64,000 nucleotides of DNA from Lates calcarifer (taxonomy: Eukaryota > Chordata > Actinopteri > Centropomidae). The position numbers and the translations under genes are program-made. The stretch lies in the NCBI RefSeq assembly GCF_001640805.2, contig NC_066845.1, positions 25,016,171 to 25,080,170 on the forward strand, read 5' to 3'. Positions 41,907 through 55,300 of the stretch are shown piece after piece; within the stretch, counting starts at the first letter, position 1; each line of letters opens with the position of its first letter. The notes beneath the pieces are model-generated. The model was not told where the DNA came from. It searched no databases and saw only the letters and a list, made by a program, of their open reading frames with translations.

Positions 41907-42901
41907 GTCCAGAAACAAAGACGGCCCAACGCCCTGTATATCTGCATGTATTTATACCTGAAAAACATCAGATAATATTGGGTCTACACCTGGAATAATG
42001 AATGAGATGACAGAGTAATGAAGTCAGTCCCTTTTGGCTCCTTTCCTGACTATAAAACACAGAATAACATGTTCAGTGGGAATGTTCTCGGCTCCATTTA
42101 CAGACATCCTGTGACTCTCTGTCACCATCGTCTTTTATCATCATTTTAGTTTCATTTTCTCATTCAGCGTAACTTTTAACAGCTCTGCACTGACGTCCTC
42201 GGAAAGTGAGGTAATGATTTAAAAAATACTGGGATGTATCTGCTCTCATGTAGGTAGCTTATAGCCAGTCTGAGCACATGTAGACACAGGGAAGACAAAG
42301 GACAGGCAGATTGCTTAGATATTAATGAGGGAACCTGCTCCTTCATGACAAACTCTAAATAAACACTGTCACGCAAGCTTTGTCTCATTTCTAAGGTCAC
42401 TGAGTGTTTTTCTTACCTAGAAACAAAGACCTTCTTCATTATTTAACAGCAATATGAATAATAAACTCAAAACTTCTCTTGTTCTTTTTCTGTGTTCAAC
42501 AATCCTCTTCACAGCGATTACTCTTCCTCTTTTTCCTCTTCTGATTTATGTCACCTGACTTTCCAGCGAATGATTATCAAACAGTTCATCTCTATTGTCA
42601 GTGGGATTCATTTTTTAATGTTGTCTTTACTACAGAGAATGATTAGTAATAACTAGCATCATTTCAAAGATAAATGTGCGTCCACATGACATCAGCTGTG
42701 TTTCCTGGTAAGTAAATCTGGATTACTGTGCCAGACTACAGAATAATGTAATATAGATCATCTACATTTACTCATTGGACCCAAAGGGACTCACCAGTGA
42801 GGGACAACACTGAAGCTTCAGGACAGTAGGAGAGCGTTCTCCTCTCACTGTATTAACTCTGATTAAGGATTGTATTCCATGGTGCATCGTTCCCTACAGC
42901 A

Positions 42902-42944
42902 GGATTTGAACCCGGGACCTCTCACACCCCTAGACCAACGAGCC
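42902..42944 (-). pseudogene. Truncated tRNA-Pro copy lacking the anticodon region
   Basis: The minus strand matches the start of the neighbouring tRNA-Pro through GGTCTAGGGGT, then jumps to GTGAGAGGTCCCGGG and ends at TTCAAATCC. Eighteen bases covering most of the anticodon arm are gone. The deletion is flanked by GGGT repeats in the parent sequence, and one GCG has become GTG. The 3' acceptor strand is also absent, so no functional tRNA can form, though boxes A and B are still present. It lies 72 bp from the intact gene. Confidence 0.9.
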
Positions 42945-43016
42945 ACTAATGTGATGGAATCTCATTGCTTTGAGTCTGATCTCTTGCTAATAAGCATCGA
43001 TTTTTATTTAAGCAAA

Positions 43017-43088
43017 GGGCTCGTCCGGGATTTGAACCCGGGACCTCTCGCACCCAAAGCGAGAATCATACCCCTAGACCAACGAGCC
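43017..43088 (-). tRNA. tRNA-Pro, anticodon TGG
   Basis: The minus strand gives a full 72-nt cloverleaf. The acceptor arm GGCTCGT pairs with ACGAGCC, with discriminator C. The anticodon stem CTCGC/GCGAG encloses TTTGGGT, so the anticodon is TGG. Box A (TGGTCTAGGGG) and box B (GGTTCAAATCC) match the Pol III consensus. The sequence looks identical to vertebrate tRNA-Pro(TGG) genes as I know them, and there is no intron. No run of four T follows it in the next 170 nt or so; only TTT comes directly after the 3' end, so termination may be weak or non-canonical. Confidence 0.97.
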
Positions 43089-46000
43089 ACCTACACTCAG
43101 TCAGACAGCCAGAGAACAGGCAGAGAACAGGCAGAGCAGTGGGTACAGCTTTCATACATGTGGATTAGCTCCACACAGAATGGAAATGTATATGTGTTAG
43201 ACCGTCTCAGGTCTCAGAGACACGAGGGAGGCCATGGCTGAGTGAACGCAGGATGTATGGCCTCTCAGGAAGTGATTACTCCTCCGCTGTGGCTCTGGCC
43301 TCATGTTGATTGGGCTTCCATTAAGCCAATGTTTGGGGTTAGTTCATCAAAAAACTGATCCTGACACAGTCTAATTAGTCAAAGTAGAAGCATTGCTCTT
43401 TTATCTTCTTTAATCAGTGGCTCAACAGGCAACATCGAGTTTGATAAAGCTAATTATGCACCAGTCACCCAGGCTTTAACTTCTACAGCTGTACTTATAC
43501 AAACACACACTGAAGCAGCTGCTCTGGCTGTATACATTTCTGTCCACTTTGGCTGCATTATGTGCTGCTGTAAGAACGGAGGATAAAAGAAAAATCCTCT
43601 TTGTGACACTAAATGTTAATGAGGCTAAATGTTGAATCATTGGAGTCAGAGGAGGAGGAATCCCACTCTTTATATCTGGAAAGAAGATGGAGAGCACTGG
43701 TGACTAATGAGCGCTGAGGCCTGTTTTGGACTTAAGTAAAAACTGTCATGACCTCAGAGGGTTTGGAGAACATCAGCCAGCACAGTCCTGTCACCACACA
43801 CACACACACACACACACACCTGTCTTTCATTAGTCGACCACAGTGACCCTGGACTGATTCCTTCTCAAGCAGATAAACAGTGACAGGTCAAACCTGATCA
43901 GATTTACAGTCTCAGGTTATAACCACCTGCTGCATTTCACCTAACCTCATATAAAACATAATGCATGTGAATATCTGCTGATATATTTATTTGTAATAAT
44001 CATATAAAACTCTTCTTCATACATAAGTTTTTATTCTTAAAAAATTCTGGTACAAAAAATATTTCTTTGGGATGTGAATGAAGACCACACAACATGACGA
44101 CGACACAGAGGATCATTAAAAAACTAACTAACAGCATCGAGATATCTACAGTCCCTCAGGACCTCTGTCAACTGATAACCTGCAAAAATAGATCCAACTG
44201 CTACAGGCTCCTGCTGAACACTGGCTGCCATTGGCCACAGTCTGTTCCACTGTATTAACCTGTGTATTAACCTGACAGAAGAGAGGTATATCACTCGTTT
44301 TTAATGCTTTGTCTTCCCCTGTAAGAAGACGACTTTTTGTGATGATCTAGAAAATATAAGTACAGATATGTTAGATTCTAACATTTTTTATTATAATAAT
44401 AGCATTTCATGATTATTTTGCAGCAATCTGTGCAACCCTTACCAATGAGACCAGATCCTGGCCCTTGCAGGTTTTTAACAACCTGACCCCACATCCAGAT
44501 GTCAGGTTCCGTTGTACTGTCAAATCCGAGACCTAAACCTGAGAGTACTTTTGCATTATTTTCTCCATTACTGGCTGAAAGCTCTGCCAGGCTAATGCAA
44601 CACACTGGCAACACCCTGTCTCTCACTGATGGCTCACATGAAAGCAGATTATTAGCACAGTCAGAGGGAAATATCTAAAGAAATACATGTGAAAATGACC
44701 AGGCCTGAACCCTGTACGAGCAACAACACGGCAGAACAGAACCACATCTGTAAATCACTAGGATTACACTGTTGTATGAAAAGATTTGTATTCAAAGATG
44801 TACAGTGTCAGTGCACCATAACACTGTGATCTTAACCATAAAAAATATCTGAACTCAGGTTTCTTCTGATTGTAAATGCAAAGTTGACAGATGTTTCATA
44901 CTGTTACTCTTGGTCTTTGTCTTGTTAGGTATTTGGACCATTTTCCCAAAGGTTAATACACAGGTTTGAACGCCTCTGCTAAATGCACCCGAGCTCAAGT
45001 ACGTCACACAGTTAAATGAAAGACAGCATGAATATCTGGTTCAGGCTCTCAGGAAGGTCATTCAGTCGTCTTCACAACCAAACCCAGTCTTCCTCCCCTG
45101 AGATGTTTGTATGATCCCACACCACCATTCCACGGCTGCCTGCCATCTGATACACCTACAGCCTGAACCTTCCCCAAAACACTGCTCCGTTCTTTCTCGG
45201 CGTCTTTATCCCCGTGGTGACGGAGGTGTGTGCTGCTCCTGGGAGGAATGCCGCGAGGTCGTGACTCTGGATTTTTCAGAGGGGACAGCCGGTCGCTAAA
45301 ATGATAGTTTTGATGGACAGTTTGCTCCTTGATCCCTCACAGCTGTCCAGGAGGAGGGGGGAGTCTCTGGAGAGCCAGGTTTCATTTTCATGTTGATTAT
45401 CACAAATCTGGTGTTAGTGAAGGGACAGTTGGTCGGTGTGTATGTTTAGGAAGGAGACAGGAGCCTCATGTCTCTGAAGAGGCTGGTAAACATGTCGTAG
45501 AGTCAAATTTACCTTTTAACCAACAGGGAGAACACACATATCTGTGATATAATTAGCGTGTAATGTTAATAAGCTGTTGTTTGTTTACTATCACCTACAT
45601 GGTGGAGTGTCATTAGATGTTATAACATGGTTGGACCTGATGTCTGTGCTGCTATTGAGTTTCATTGCTCTGAGAAGCTACTTGTTACTTTCCTGATTTT
45701 AGATCTATTTCAATGATCTTACTTACTTTTATCTAAATTGTCTTCTTTTAAATTAACATTTTTTGAGCCGTATAATTGTGATATATAACAAAATTAAATT
45801 CATTAATAAGTCTGTTCAAACCAGAGCTGTCGCACACGACACAACTCACCTCTGAAATAACACTAACTTAAATCTGTGTCATCCCATTTGACTTTGCTGC
45901 ATAATTTCATCTCTCATGGGACTGTACAAAACCTGTTTCACTTTTTAAAAACAAAAAAAAAACAACCCCAGCATTATTATTTACTAATTAGAATTAGATT

Positions 46001-46840
46001 TTAAAAAATTTGCCTCCCCTGCCGTGTCTTTACTGACATCTACTGTAAAATGAAGGTGAGGGCTGAGACCTTATAAAAGATCATGCTCTCTTTTCTAGAG
46101 TTAATGTTCAATCATTAATAATTATCAAAATCCAAACTGACATATTGCTTCATTAATAGCTACTGGTTGATTATGAGGAAAATTAACCTCTGATACAAAC
46201 ACGTTTGTTGTTCTGCTGCAAAACACGTTCGTGACCGATGGTGCCATAAATTTGTCTAATTCCAAATTCTGAGATATTTTTTAAATCACAAGGAATTACA
46301 GCAACTAAATATGAATCTGGGGTTAGAAAATCTTCTGTAAAGTTCAGACTACCTTCTTTTAAAGTTAGTCTGCACTTACCCTATAATTTTAGGACAGTTC
46401 CTCACTGACAAACAAATAATGGAGGACATTACATGGTCCATTGAGGATATTTCATTCAGCTAGCAGAACAACATGGATGACCTTTCAATCTTTGATGCAT
46501 AAATCAGAAATAACTTCAAGTAAGTTTCACTCAGAATATAAAGACAGTTAACAGCATCAGGTTCAACAGGACTGGGTCACTGCTGAAGCTCACCATGTAC
46601 ACAACTGATGACACAGGACAGAGTGGAAAGGCAACTCCCAACTTTGATCACAGCTTCAGAAAAGAAACGCTCAGTAGTTGTACCTGGCAGCCCTTTAAGG
46701 TTTTTCACACCCTTCATAGATACCCGGAATGCTTTGAATGTGATAAATGACCATTGTCAGTTTTCTGGGCACGTCCATTACTTATCTGTCCAATGTCTAT
46801 GACCCTTGTCTCCCCCAGACAGAGACAAACCATGTGATAT
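43089..46840. other. Gap between tRNA-Pro and fgf5 exon 3, likely including the fgf5 3' UTR
   Basis: No coding gene is seen. Minus-strand AATAAA motifs near 44,380, 44,030 and 43,990 are candidate fgf5 poly(A) signals. The region 45,110-45,550 is GC-richer and has two short plus-strand frames without family resemblance. Confidence 0.4.
43795..43819 (+). repeat. (CA)12 microsatellite
   Basis: An uninterrupted CA run about 0.7 kb from the tRNA-Pro gene. Confidence 0.95.
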
Positions 46841-47209
46841 CTATCCAAACCGGTACTTGGGCCAGTACTTGACTTGACGTCTCGGTGCTGTTCCCGCATG
46901 GACGTTGGCCTTCGCCACGGGGGGTTTGGGCGGTGCTGGCGGCGGAGATTTCCTCCTCTCTTTGCTCCTGTCTGTGATGGTGAAGCCTCGCTCGCTCTTG
47001 TCGTGCAGGCTGACCCTCGGCAAGAAGTGGGTGGAGACGTGCTGGGATTTGACCCGCGGGCTGGAGCCCATTTTAGCTTTCCCTCTCTTATTGAGGGCCA
47101 CAAACCACTCGCGACCAGTCCTGTGGTTCCTGTGGATTACTGAGGCGTAAGTGTTGTAGCTGTTCTCCTGGAAACGTTCCCTGAACTTACAGTCGTCTGT
47201 GAACCATTC
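46841..47209 (-). CDS. fgf5: fgf5 coding exon 3 and stop
   Basis: The exon starts after TTTTGTAG with GAA TGG TTC and codes 122 residues before TAG. It carries [17 protein letters not shown], the receptor and heparin-binding loop [15 protein letters not shown], and [17 protein letters not shown] low-complexity basic and proline-rich tail ([13 protein letters not shown]) follows and the protein ends YWPKYRFG. The tail is the least conserved part relative to mammals. No close poly(A) signal follows: the nearest minus-strand AATAAA motifs I see are near 44,380, 44,030 and 43,990, which would mean a 3' UTR of about 2.5-2.9 kb. Confidence 0.97.
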   Translation of the reverse strand, partial: EWFTDDCKFRERFQENSYNTYASVIHRNHRTGREWFVALNKRGKAKMGSSPRVKSQHVSTHFLPRVSLHDKSERGFTITDRSKERRKSPPPAPPKPPVAKANVHAGTAPRRQVKYWPKYRFG

Positions 47210-49277
47210 CTACAAAAGAAGAGAGAGATAATGAATTAACAGGTGTTACCTCTTAACTTTTTCTCTCTAATGGAACTACAAAACACTGTAGCTCCCTGGC
47301 TTCCATCAGTCACTCAGACTATTTGTGATTAATTCTTAATTAACAAACTCTGTCCACATGTCTACGAGGCTCAGCTGCAGAACACGTGGGAGCTGTTTGC
47401 ACGCCACCATGTAACCTAAGCCTTTGTTCCTCTGGTTAGCAGCTTCTTAGATACTTGTCTTTAAGTCAGAGAGAGAGAAAACTTAATGGCTCCTATTCCT
47501 TTACAAAGAAGCTTCCACCAACAAGCATCTGGAAGACGACCTCTGCCAGATCCTCCCCACTGACCCAGTTTTATTTCCTTGTTAATACTGATCTGACACA
47601 AGGGCTCAAACACACTCATACACATTTACTGCTACTGTGAGAAACCTCCTGTGATCGTCGAGGTCAACTGTCCTTACTGTGAGATGTGAGAAGCCAAGTT
47701 AGGTTTTCTCACACAACAGCAGATTGGGGAGGGCTAGAAAAGGAGAACCAAAAAAAGAGGTTGATTTTAAATCTATTATGCAGTGACCAAAGTTGAAGGA
47801 ATTTCTGATGATACAGAGCTGGCTCACACAGTATATGTAATCACAACAGCATTCAGGATGGGAAAATGTTGAACAACCTACAATTGCTTCCTAACCAGCC
47901 CAACTGCAGGGCAACATAATATCATCTGATTGGGATCTGATTGGGCGAGCTCCAGAGTAACTGAGGCGAGCTTGTGGAGGGGGGGGCGGGGTTCATCTAA
48001 ATGACTTTCCTTATCACGGAGACGCTTTGACTGACAGCAGCAGAGTCTCTGTACTGGTCAGAAACTCATTATGGCTGATGTATGAACTTCATCTACAAAG
48101 AACTGACAAACAGGCTGTTGGTGGTTCTGTTTGTTCTGAGAGTGATGGATTAATAACGGTTTTTACTTCACTAAAAGTCTGTTCAACAGATCGTTCTGGC
48201 GTGTCAGTGGTTTTTGGCTCTAACAGTGTTAATATAATGGCACAGCAGGCTTCCTGAACACAATCTGACACAGACAGATGTCAGCATGATGTTAAATTAT
48301 GTCTTATTCTGACTAATTTAGACCTACGTGTCTCTCTGAAGTCAGTTCAATGTTCAGTAAACAAAGCTCTTTTTCCAGATCTTACATGATTTACAACACT
48401 GCCAATGGTTTTCAGTTTCTATGGTTTGCATTAAACTACAACTACAATTAGACTGCATACATGTTCTGCCGATGAATTAAATAAATGGGGATAACAATGG
48501 CTGCTTTCAGACAGTCCTACCTCAAAGGAATTTGTGTTGCTTTACTCATTTGTACCCATGAAAAGTGACAACAGTTGAGTTATGAATGATAAACAGAAGC
48601 TTGAGAGAGAAGCTCAAACCCTGTCTGTTTTTACACGTCTGCATGGACTGTCCACTTTTTGTAAAGTAACAAAACCTGAGGTGTTGGAGGACTGTATTTA
48701 TTCAGCTCACAGGCTGAAACAGTTCTCAATGATGCACTGTTACATCCTTCCTGAAAATGTAAAGACACTACAGGCATATATGGTGTGTTACACCCATATC
48801 TCAAAATCTGAGATATGTAGATATTCAATGAATGTTCCTGTTTTGTACCTAAAAATAACTCGAGTGGGAAACTCTGACATGTACCCAGGGATGCCTGGTT
48901 CCTTGCTGCAGTATGACTTCCTTGTATAACCTCCTGCCATTCTGAAATAAAACAAACTGTTCTGCTTTGCTGAAGAGTGCAGCATAGCAGAAAATGATGC
49001 CATTACAGCGTTTGGTAAACATGCCAGTCACAAGAGAGAGCACTGCGGCCGCGGCAGAGAAGCACAAACGTTTTAAGTTATTCAAAGTGACCCACTGTTC
49101 CTTTTGGCTGTTGTTTTTAAAGATGATTAGAAAATTGTACAGAACTCCCAAGTCACTGCTATGGGTGGATTGACATGATTTAACAGAACGCTACATTTGA
49201 GCAACATACCAGCTCTGGTACCAGTCAGGGAATTATACATTTGGAAACAAATCCACTGGAGCATGTACGAACGCACT

Positions 49278-49311
<34 letters not shown>

Positions 49312-52300
49312 AGCATGCATACCAGGAAGAAGATTTGGCCCCTGCAGTGTTTCATAGGATTTAATAGCTGCAGCCAGATTCCAGAGATCTTATTGTTAAA
49401 ATCATAATGCTTGTACAGCTGTTTAACCTGGCTCTTGCCCTGCTGGATTGGTCACACTCTTTTAAAGGGACCTTTCCCATGATCCCCGGGGTTAGCGGTA
49501 TTGAGGGCAGAGGTGGAAAGTTACTGATGACTAACTTTTTCTCCTCTACTATTTCTTCATTAAATTTTCTTAAACCTGAGACAACGAACTGAACCACAAC
49601 CAGCAACAACTCTGGCTCTGAACCTTTAGGGACACTGGCTGAAAAACGCTCTTCTAAACTCTCAGAGAGATCTTCTCAAGGAAACATTCTCTGAACGCAA
49701 ACTGATGCTTGTTGAGAGCAGTGTGATATTTCACTGGATATATGGAAACCTTGACCTGCTGGTCGTATTAGATGAAATGTCAGGGGACCATCCAAAGTTA
49801 GTACGATTCATCCTCTGGGGACCATGGACATCTGTAGCAAATTACACAGCAATCCATCAAGTATTTGTTGAGATATGCTGCTCAACACTATAAATGTCAG
49901 TGATAAATAAATAATACATGTAAGTCTGCTGGGACCACAGTGTAACTCCACTTTTATATCCACTAAATTAAGGGATCAGGTTTGTCACAAACTGGATGAC
50001 AAAGTGAAACATGTCATCATAGATGCATAATAAACTGTAGAAAATGACAAAATTAAAAAAATCAAACCCTTAATAAATCAGTATTTTCTGGAGCTATAGA
50101 AGTTTAAGTTGTGTATTTCTGTCTCTCTCTTTCTTTCTCTCTCCCTTGTCACTCACTGTTTGTTCAACTAATGCAGGTGACCCTTTCACCTTTCAAAAGA
50201 TTATGTTTGTGATGGCCTGCTGAGCGCGTCATGCCGAGCACTGTGCATCTTTCTCCTCTGCCATTATTCAGCCAATAAACTGCCACTGTGAAAACATCTA
50301 AATATTAAACATGACAGACGACACAATGAGAAAAGGTTCAGAGTGTCACCTGACACCCCGCCGTGAAGCCCGAGCCTCCAAAAGGTTTACATCCACCCAA
50401 ATCATCAAGGCAGTTCAACAGCACAGTGCAGCTGCAGCCACAGATTGGAGTTTTAGTTATACAAATATTTCTCCGAGGCAGAGCTGCTCCGGAGGCAAAA
50501 ATAAGCTCCGACTGCGACAGTTGGAGCCAGAGAACCGGTCTCTGAGAGAGCAAGGCATGCAACTGGCAAAGCTGTACTGCAAAGACAGAACCCACATCTC
50601 TCTCTATACACATAAAAACTACAGTCTAATAGCTCATAGCCTGCTTTGAGCTGTTAGATGATCACAGCAGGCCATACCCCAGAGCAGGGGAGCTCCTGTA
50701 GTGTTGATCTGTAACTGAACCTGCCCTGTGATTACAAAGATAAATGATGGGTTATGCTAATGGAAGCTTTACAGCAAAATGTATTTTCTGTCCTTGACTG
50801 AGGGACTCATCGTTTTGTTAATAATGCTGCTGCCTGGATCGCTCCTGTCCCAGTGAACAGCTCTGCTCTAACAGCATCAGCTTGATTGTGTTGATTGAGG
50901 GAGTCGCACAGTCACGACAAAACCAGGCACATAAACACCAGATGTTCGACCTTTGAGTTGGTGCATAAGGAGTGGATGTGGAAAGTTGGACTTTCATTTA
51001 TGACATTTCGACAGTTTGGAACAGGAAATGGGGGCAGATGACACAGGACTGCAGACACGCTGGACCACAAGAAAGAAAATCCCACTGACTCAGGCCCGGG
51101 TTATGCATGACAAACTTCCAGCAGGACAAAAACGATCAGGTCTCCAGTTTGAGGCAATGCCCGGCAGTGTGCTGTTTAGCTTTGTTCCCTTTTATTATCC
51201 ATGTCTGTGTCGTTTCGGTTCATATGTAAATCTTGTTTGGGATGAGCTTTAACCCAGAGAACGTTTCTCATTTTCCTCTGTGCATATATAAGCTGGAATG
51301 ACAACTGAATATGTATCTGCTGGTGGACAGCGCGCAGTCACAACAGTACATTTATAATAAGCCTCGGCTGAGAATTCACTTTGATGAAAGACGCCACATC
51401 ACTCCCTGCTGACGTGGTTTCATGAAACAATACCGGGAGCTGAGGGGGCATAAATCGCCGTTGCTCAGCACGAACACCCGCAGCAGCTCACAGACTCTCT
51501 GGTTCTCCGATAGCTGTTTGCCCGGCTGATTGTTTACTCAACATATTGATTTTCACTTTGTGGCTCACTCCTCTGTATATTATCAGCCGTCCCAGATAGG
51601 CCTTAATCTGCTCTTCCCATTAACACATGCTAATAGGGAGCCGCTGCTATCTACACGCCTGCCAAGGCTCCCACAGATGACTCGTCAGTGGGGCTGGCCA
51701 GCCCGCTTACGGCAGCAAGGCCAAGCTGCTGTGGGCAGATTTGGGTTTACTGTGTGTTTGGGGGGATTTAAAAGTCTTCAAAACTGTGGCTAAAGATTAC
51801 AGCAGTATGCCATGACATGCTGATGTCAGATTTGGGGATTTTTTTATGCAGCACAGATGCAGAGCTGCAGAAACTAATAAATAAAACAAATATAGCTGCA
51901 CTAGGCCTGGTTTTGATGGAGGGATACACCAGCTTCGTGAGTGCAAATGAAGTTGGACTGCAGCAGAGAGGAGCAGCACTAAATGAGATGCAGATTCAGT
52001 ATTTGGCCAAATTAAATTGCGGTGCTGGGTATGGACGTTGGCAGGAGGTCTGCTCAGCAAACAACAAATGGTCAATTAAAAGTCAGAAGGAAACAATATG
52101 AAAGTTTGAGAGTGGAAGTTCAGCATGTGTAAGAAAATAATCCAACCATGAGATGTAGATGAAAACTAACATAGTAAAACCATCAGTGTGCCTAAAACGT
52201 GATCTGAACACTCGGTTTATTCAGTTTTCACACAGCTACCTCGATCAACACCACAAATGCCTTTGTGGAGGTGCTGTCCAAGAGAGTAGTCAGCCACATT

Positions 52301-55300
52301 TATACGCTCAGTCCACTACACAGTGAGGAAAAGACAGTTCAGAGACATAAGTACCCAAATAACCAGTATTTTACAACCCAACTCAGCAGCTCTATGAGCA
52401 TGTTAGCCTCTCTTAGCTTACTGTTTCAGTTTTACAGCATATTCTCTGCGGTTTAGTCTCAGTGTTCTTGTAGGAGGAAGCTGTTTTCAGCAAACAGGCT
52501 CTGACTGACAGCGACTGAAGCAGGTGAACATAGCGGAGCGTTACCAGCTGAAGAGCCAGACATATTTCTTAGGAGTTTGTGGAGACCAAACTGAAGAGTA
52601 AATACTGAACAGATTCATCATGAGGACACAAACACAACACCAATGAGATGATACTGCAGCTGGATGTTAGTAATAACAGCTGTATCAGGTGGTGATACAT
52701 CAGGATGTGTGGCTACAACAAGATGCAAGATGCTAAAGAGCCATTACAGCTGCTGGACAACAACACTCCAGTTAACACTTGTTATCTACAAATATGTGCC
52801 ACCTCAAAATAACACATAGTACCACTGCACAGTCAGCAGCACGTATGAGCTGAGAGTGAATTTCAGAGCACAGGTGACGACCAGGAGCAGTTTGTGAAGT
52901 GAGTGGGATACTTACAGTGGCGTGGAGCCGTCCTCTTTTATTCATGGCCAGGAATCTGTTACTGTAGACCCCTTTGATGCCGATGACCCCCTGAGAAACC
53001 GCAAAGAGCTCCAGGACACCTGGGAGGACAGACAACATGCTCTGATGATTGATGGCTTACAGAGTGTATTTTTACTACCCTTGTCATTTTCTGTATCGCG
53101 TCGCTTCTCCACCGCCTGGATAACAGAGTGGACGTGACCTGTTCTGCTGTCAGTTCAGTTATCTCGATCTTACAGTTCGTTCACTCACATCACTAGTTTA
53201 GAAACCTTTCCAGCTAACCAGAGCCAAGTTCATTAACAAAGAATGGCGAGCAAATTGGCAGCGATGCAAAAGAAACACAAGTTATTTCATCTGCATGTGG
53301 AATTACATTTTCTGCACGCTCACAGCAACATCCTCCAGTCTTCAAACTTAATTAATCTACCTAATTAATCATTTTTCATCATGATGTTTTATTGCAACGA
53401 ATAAAAACTTTACTGACCAAACACAATATAACACTGTAGCTCAGGGACACAGTGTGGCTCTTACATCTTGGATGAAAACACAAAAGATACAGGGATAGTC
53501 TGCACTGTGTACAAAGACTCCTACATGCCTTGCTGGCTGTTAATGTTGTCTGCAAGCACTGATTTATCAGTGTGTAACTTTACACTGCTTGCAGGACTAA
53601 CAGTAGCAGCCTAGAGTTCACAGAGGTAGGATTATGCTCTGAGAGTCTCCAGGTTGAACCACAGAACCACAGCTGATTGATATGAGGAAAAAGGAGTGAA
53701 TCCACAGTGTGCTCTTTATCACGGCCCCTGGACCCCTGATGCTTCAGAGAGTCTGTTCAGTGGCCAGAGGAGGTACAGGACTGGCTGCACTGGGCAGGTT
53801 TTCACAAATACCACAACTCCCACAAGATTTAATCATGTGTACCATCCATATATGGCCATAACAGTCATACATCAGAGAAAAGTAACGTGGTAACTGAGAT
53901 GGCGTGGTGAATAACGTGTTAGGAAGGGTCACGTCTCATAAACCAAATCAGTGCTGTTGTTGTTGATGTTTTTTTACATTTAACCAAAACCACAATCCTC
54001 CACAACTTTAACCCACTTGCCTAACTATGATATGATCAGTATAAACATTCTGTTCTGACAAAAACAGAATCTGTGCAGACTCACTTTTCTCCTAAAAACT
54101 ATACTTTTTATGCAACATGAACGTTCCTCTTAGTCTGACGCTCGGGGTGGAGCTGACCCTGATCCTAACTCAGTCATGCAGGATAATAGGTTGTGCCAGA
54201 GTGGGTTCATTTGAAACAACAATCGTGTGACACAAAAACAGTCAACTGAAAGCCAAACAATCAGTTACATCTACTTGTTCTTCCACGCAGGATAACATAC
54301 ACTAATGGTTGCTCCACCTTTATCAAATGAAAGTAAAAAAAAAGTTTAACAGGCTGCATGTATGTCATCGTAAACAGGAGAGCAGTGATCCTACAGTCAG
54401 TGGGCTGTGTTTAACCTGCTATCTGATGCAACTGTGATGGTAAAACAATCTTCATATTACAAATCTAAGACACCCAGTCTCCTGCCCGTCTCCAGTGCTG
54501 TCATGCAGGATTCAAAACCACATGGCTGTCGCGATGAAATCCATGTAACCTGACAACTCTTCTAAAGGGGACCATGAAATGGAGGCACAAGTGCACTTTC
54601 ACGGTGAGCTTCGGCTGTTTCGTCAGCAGATGAGCGATGAGGGATCTGATGGTGCAGTAAAAACTGAAAACCTGATTTATGACTTTAGTCTTCTGGCCTA
54701 GATAACACAGGACGAGATTCACATACACGACAGTTGTAACTTTTGGCATTTGAACAGTTTTTTTCATAAATGTTTCAGGTCAAAACTCATGACAAAAGTC
54801 CTAATTTACTCTGTTCTGGAAGCATCTTTAGGGGTTATTGTGTTTGAGCTGTAGTTTAGTCCAGATTTGAGCGTCAACATCTCTTTTTTTTTAACTTAAG
54901 AGACAGAGTTTTCAAATGGAGAGAAATGATCTTGTTATCGTGATATCAGTCATCTGCCTTAGTTTAAGACACTGTCACTCCCTGTACGATCTCGTCCTTA
55001 TTCACAAGTTGTGTTTGAATTTCCCTGCTTTTTCTCAGTGAAAAATTAGCCAATAAATATTATACCTTAAGATTCCTGTTAAAATATTTCTTTGTGATGC
55101 GTTTTAATGAATATATATGGATGTACCATGATCAGACTTTTTTAAATGTTCAAATACAAGTACAGGTGTCAGCCTCAAAAGCCCACTATTCACAGGGTTA
55201 TGCTTCTTAAAGAGGAAACCCTGTTTATATCAACCACCTGCACTGAAAAGTTCAGGTCTTCTTGAATCAAGTTATTTCAAATGAGCAAAATGAAGCACTT

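Noticed and set aside
42870..43241. 123-codon plus-strand open frame with a repeated DLNPGPL motif
   Set aside because: The repeat is the antisense of the tRNA-Pro gene and its truncated copy, not a protein repeat.
45111..45547. Two plus-strand frames with similar SEGTAGR and SEGTVGR segments
   Set aside because: The similarity is a few codons only, the second frame starts at a non-ATG codon, and there is no family resemblance; at most a weak local duplication.
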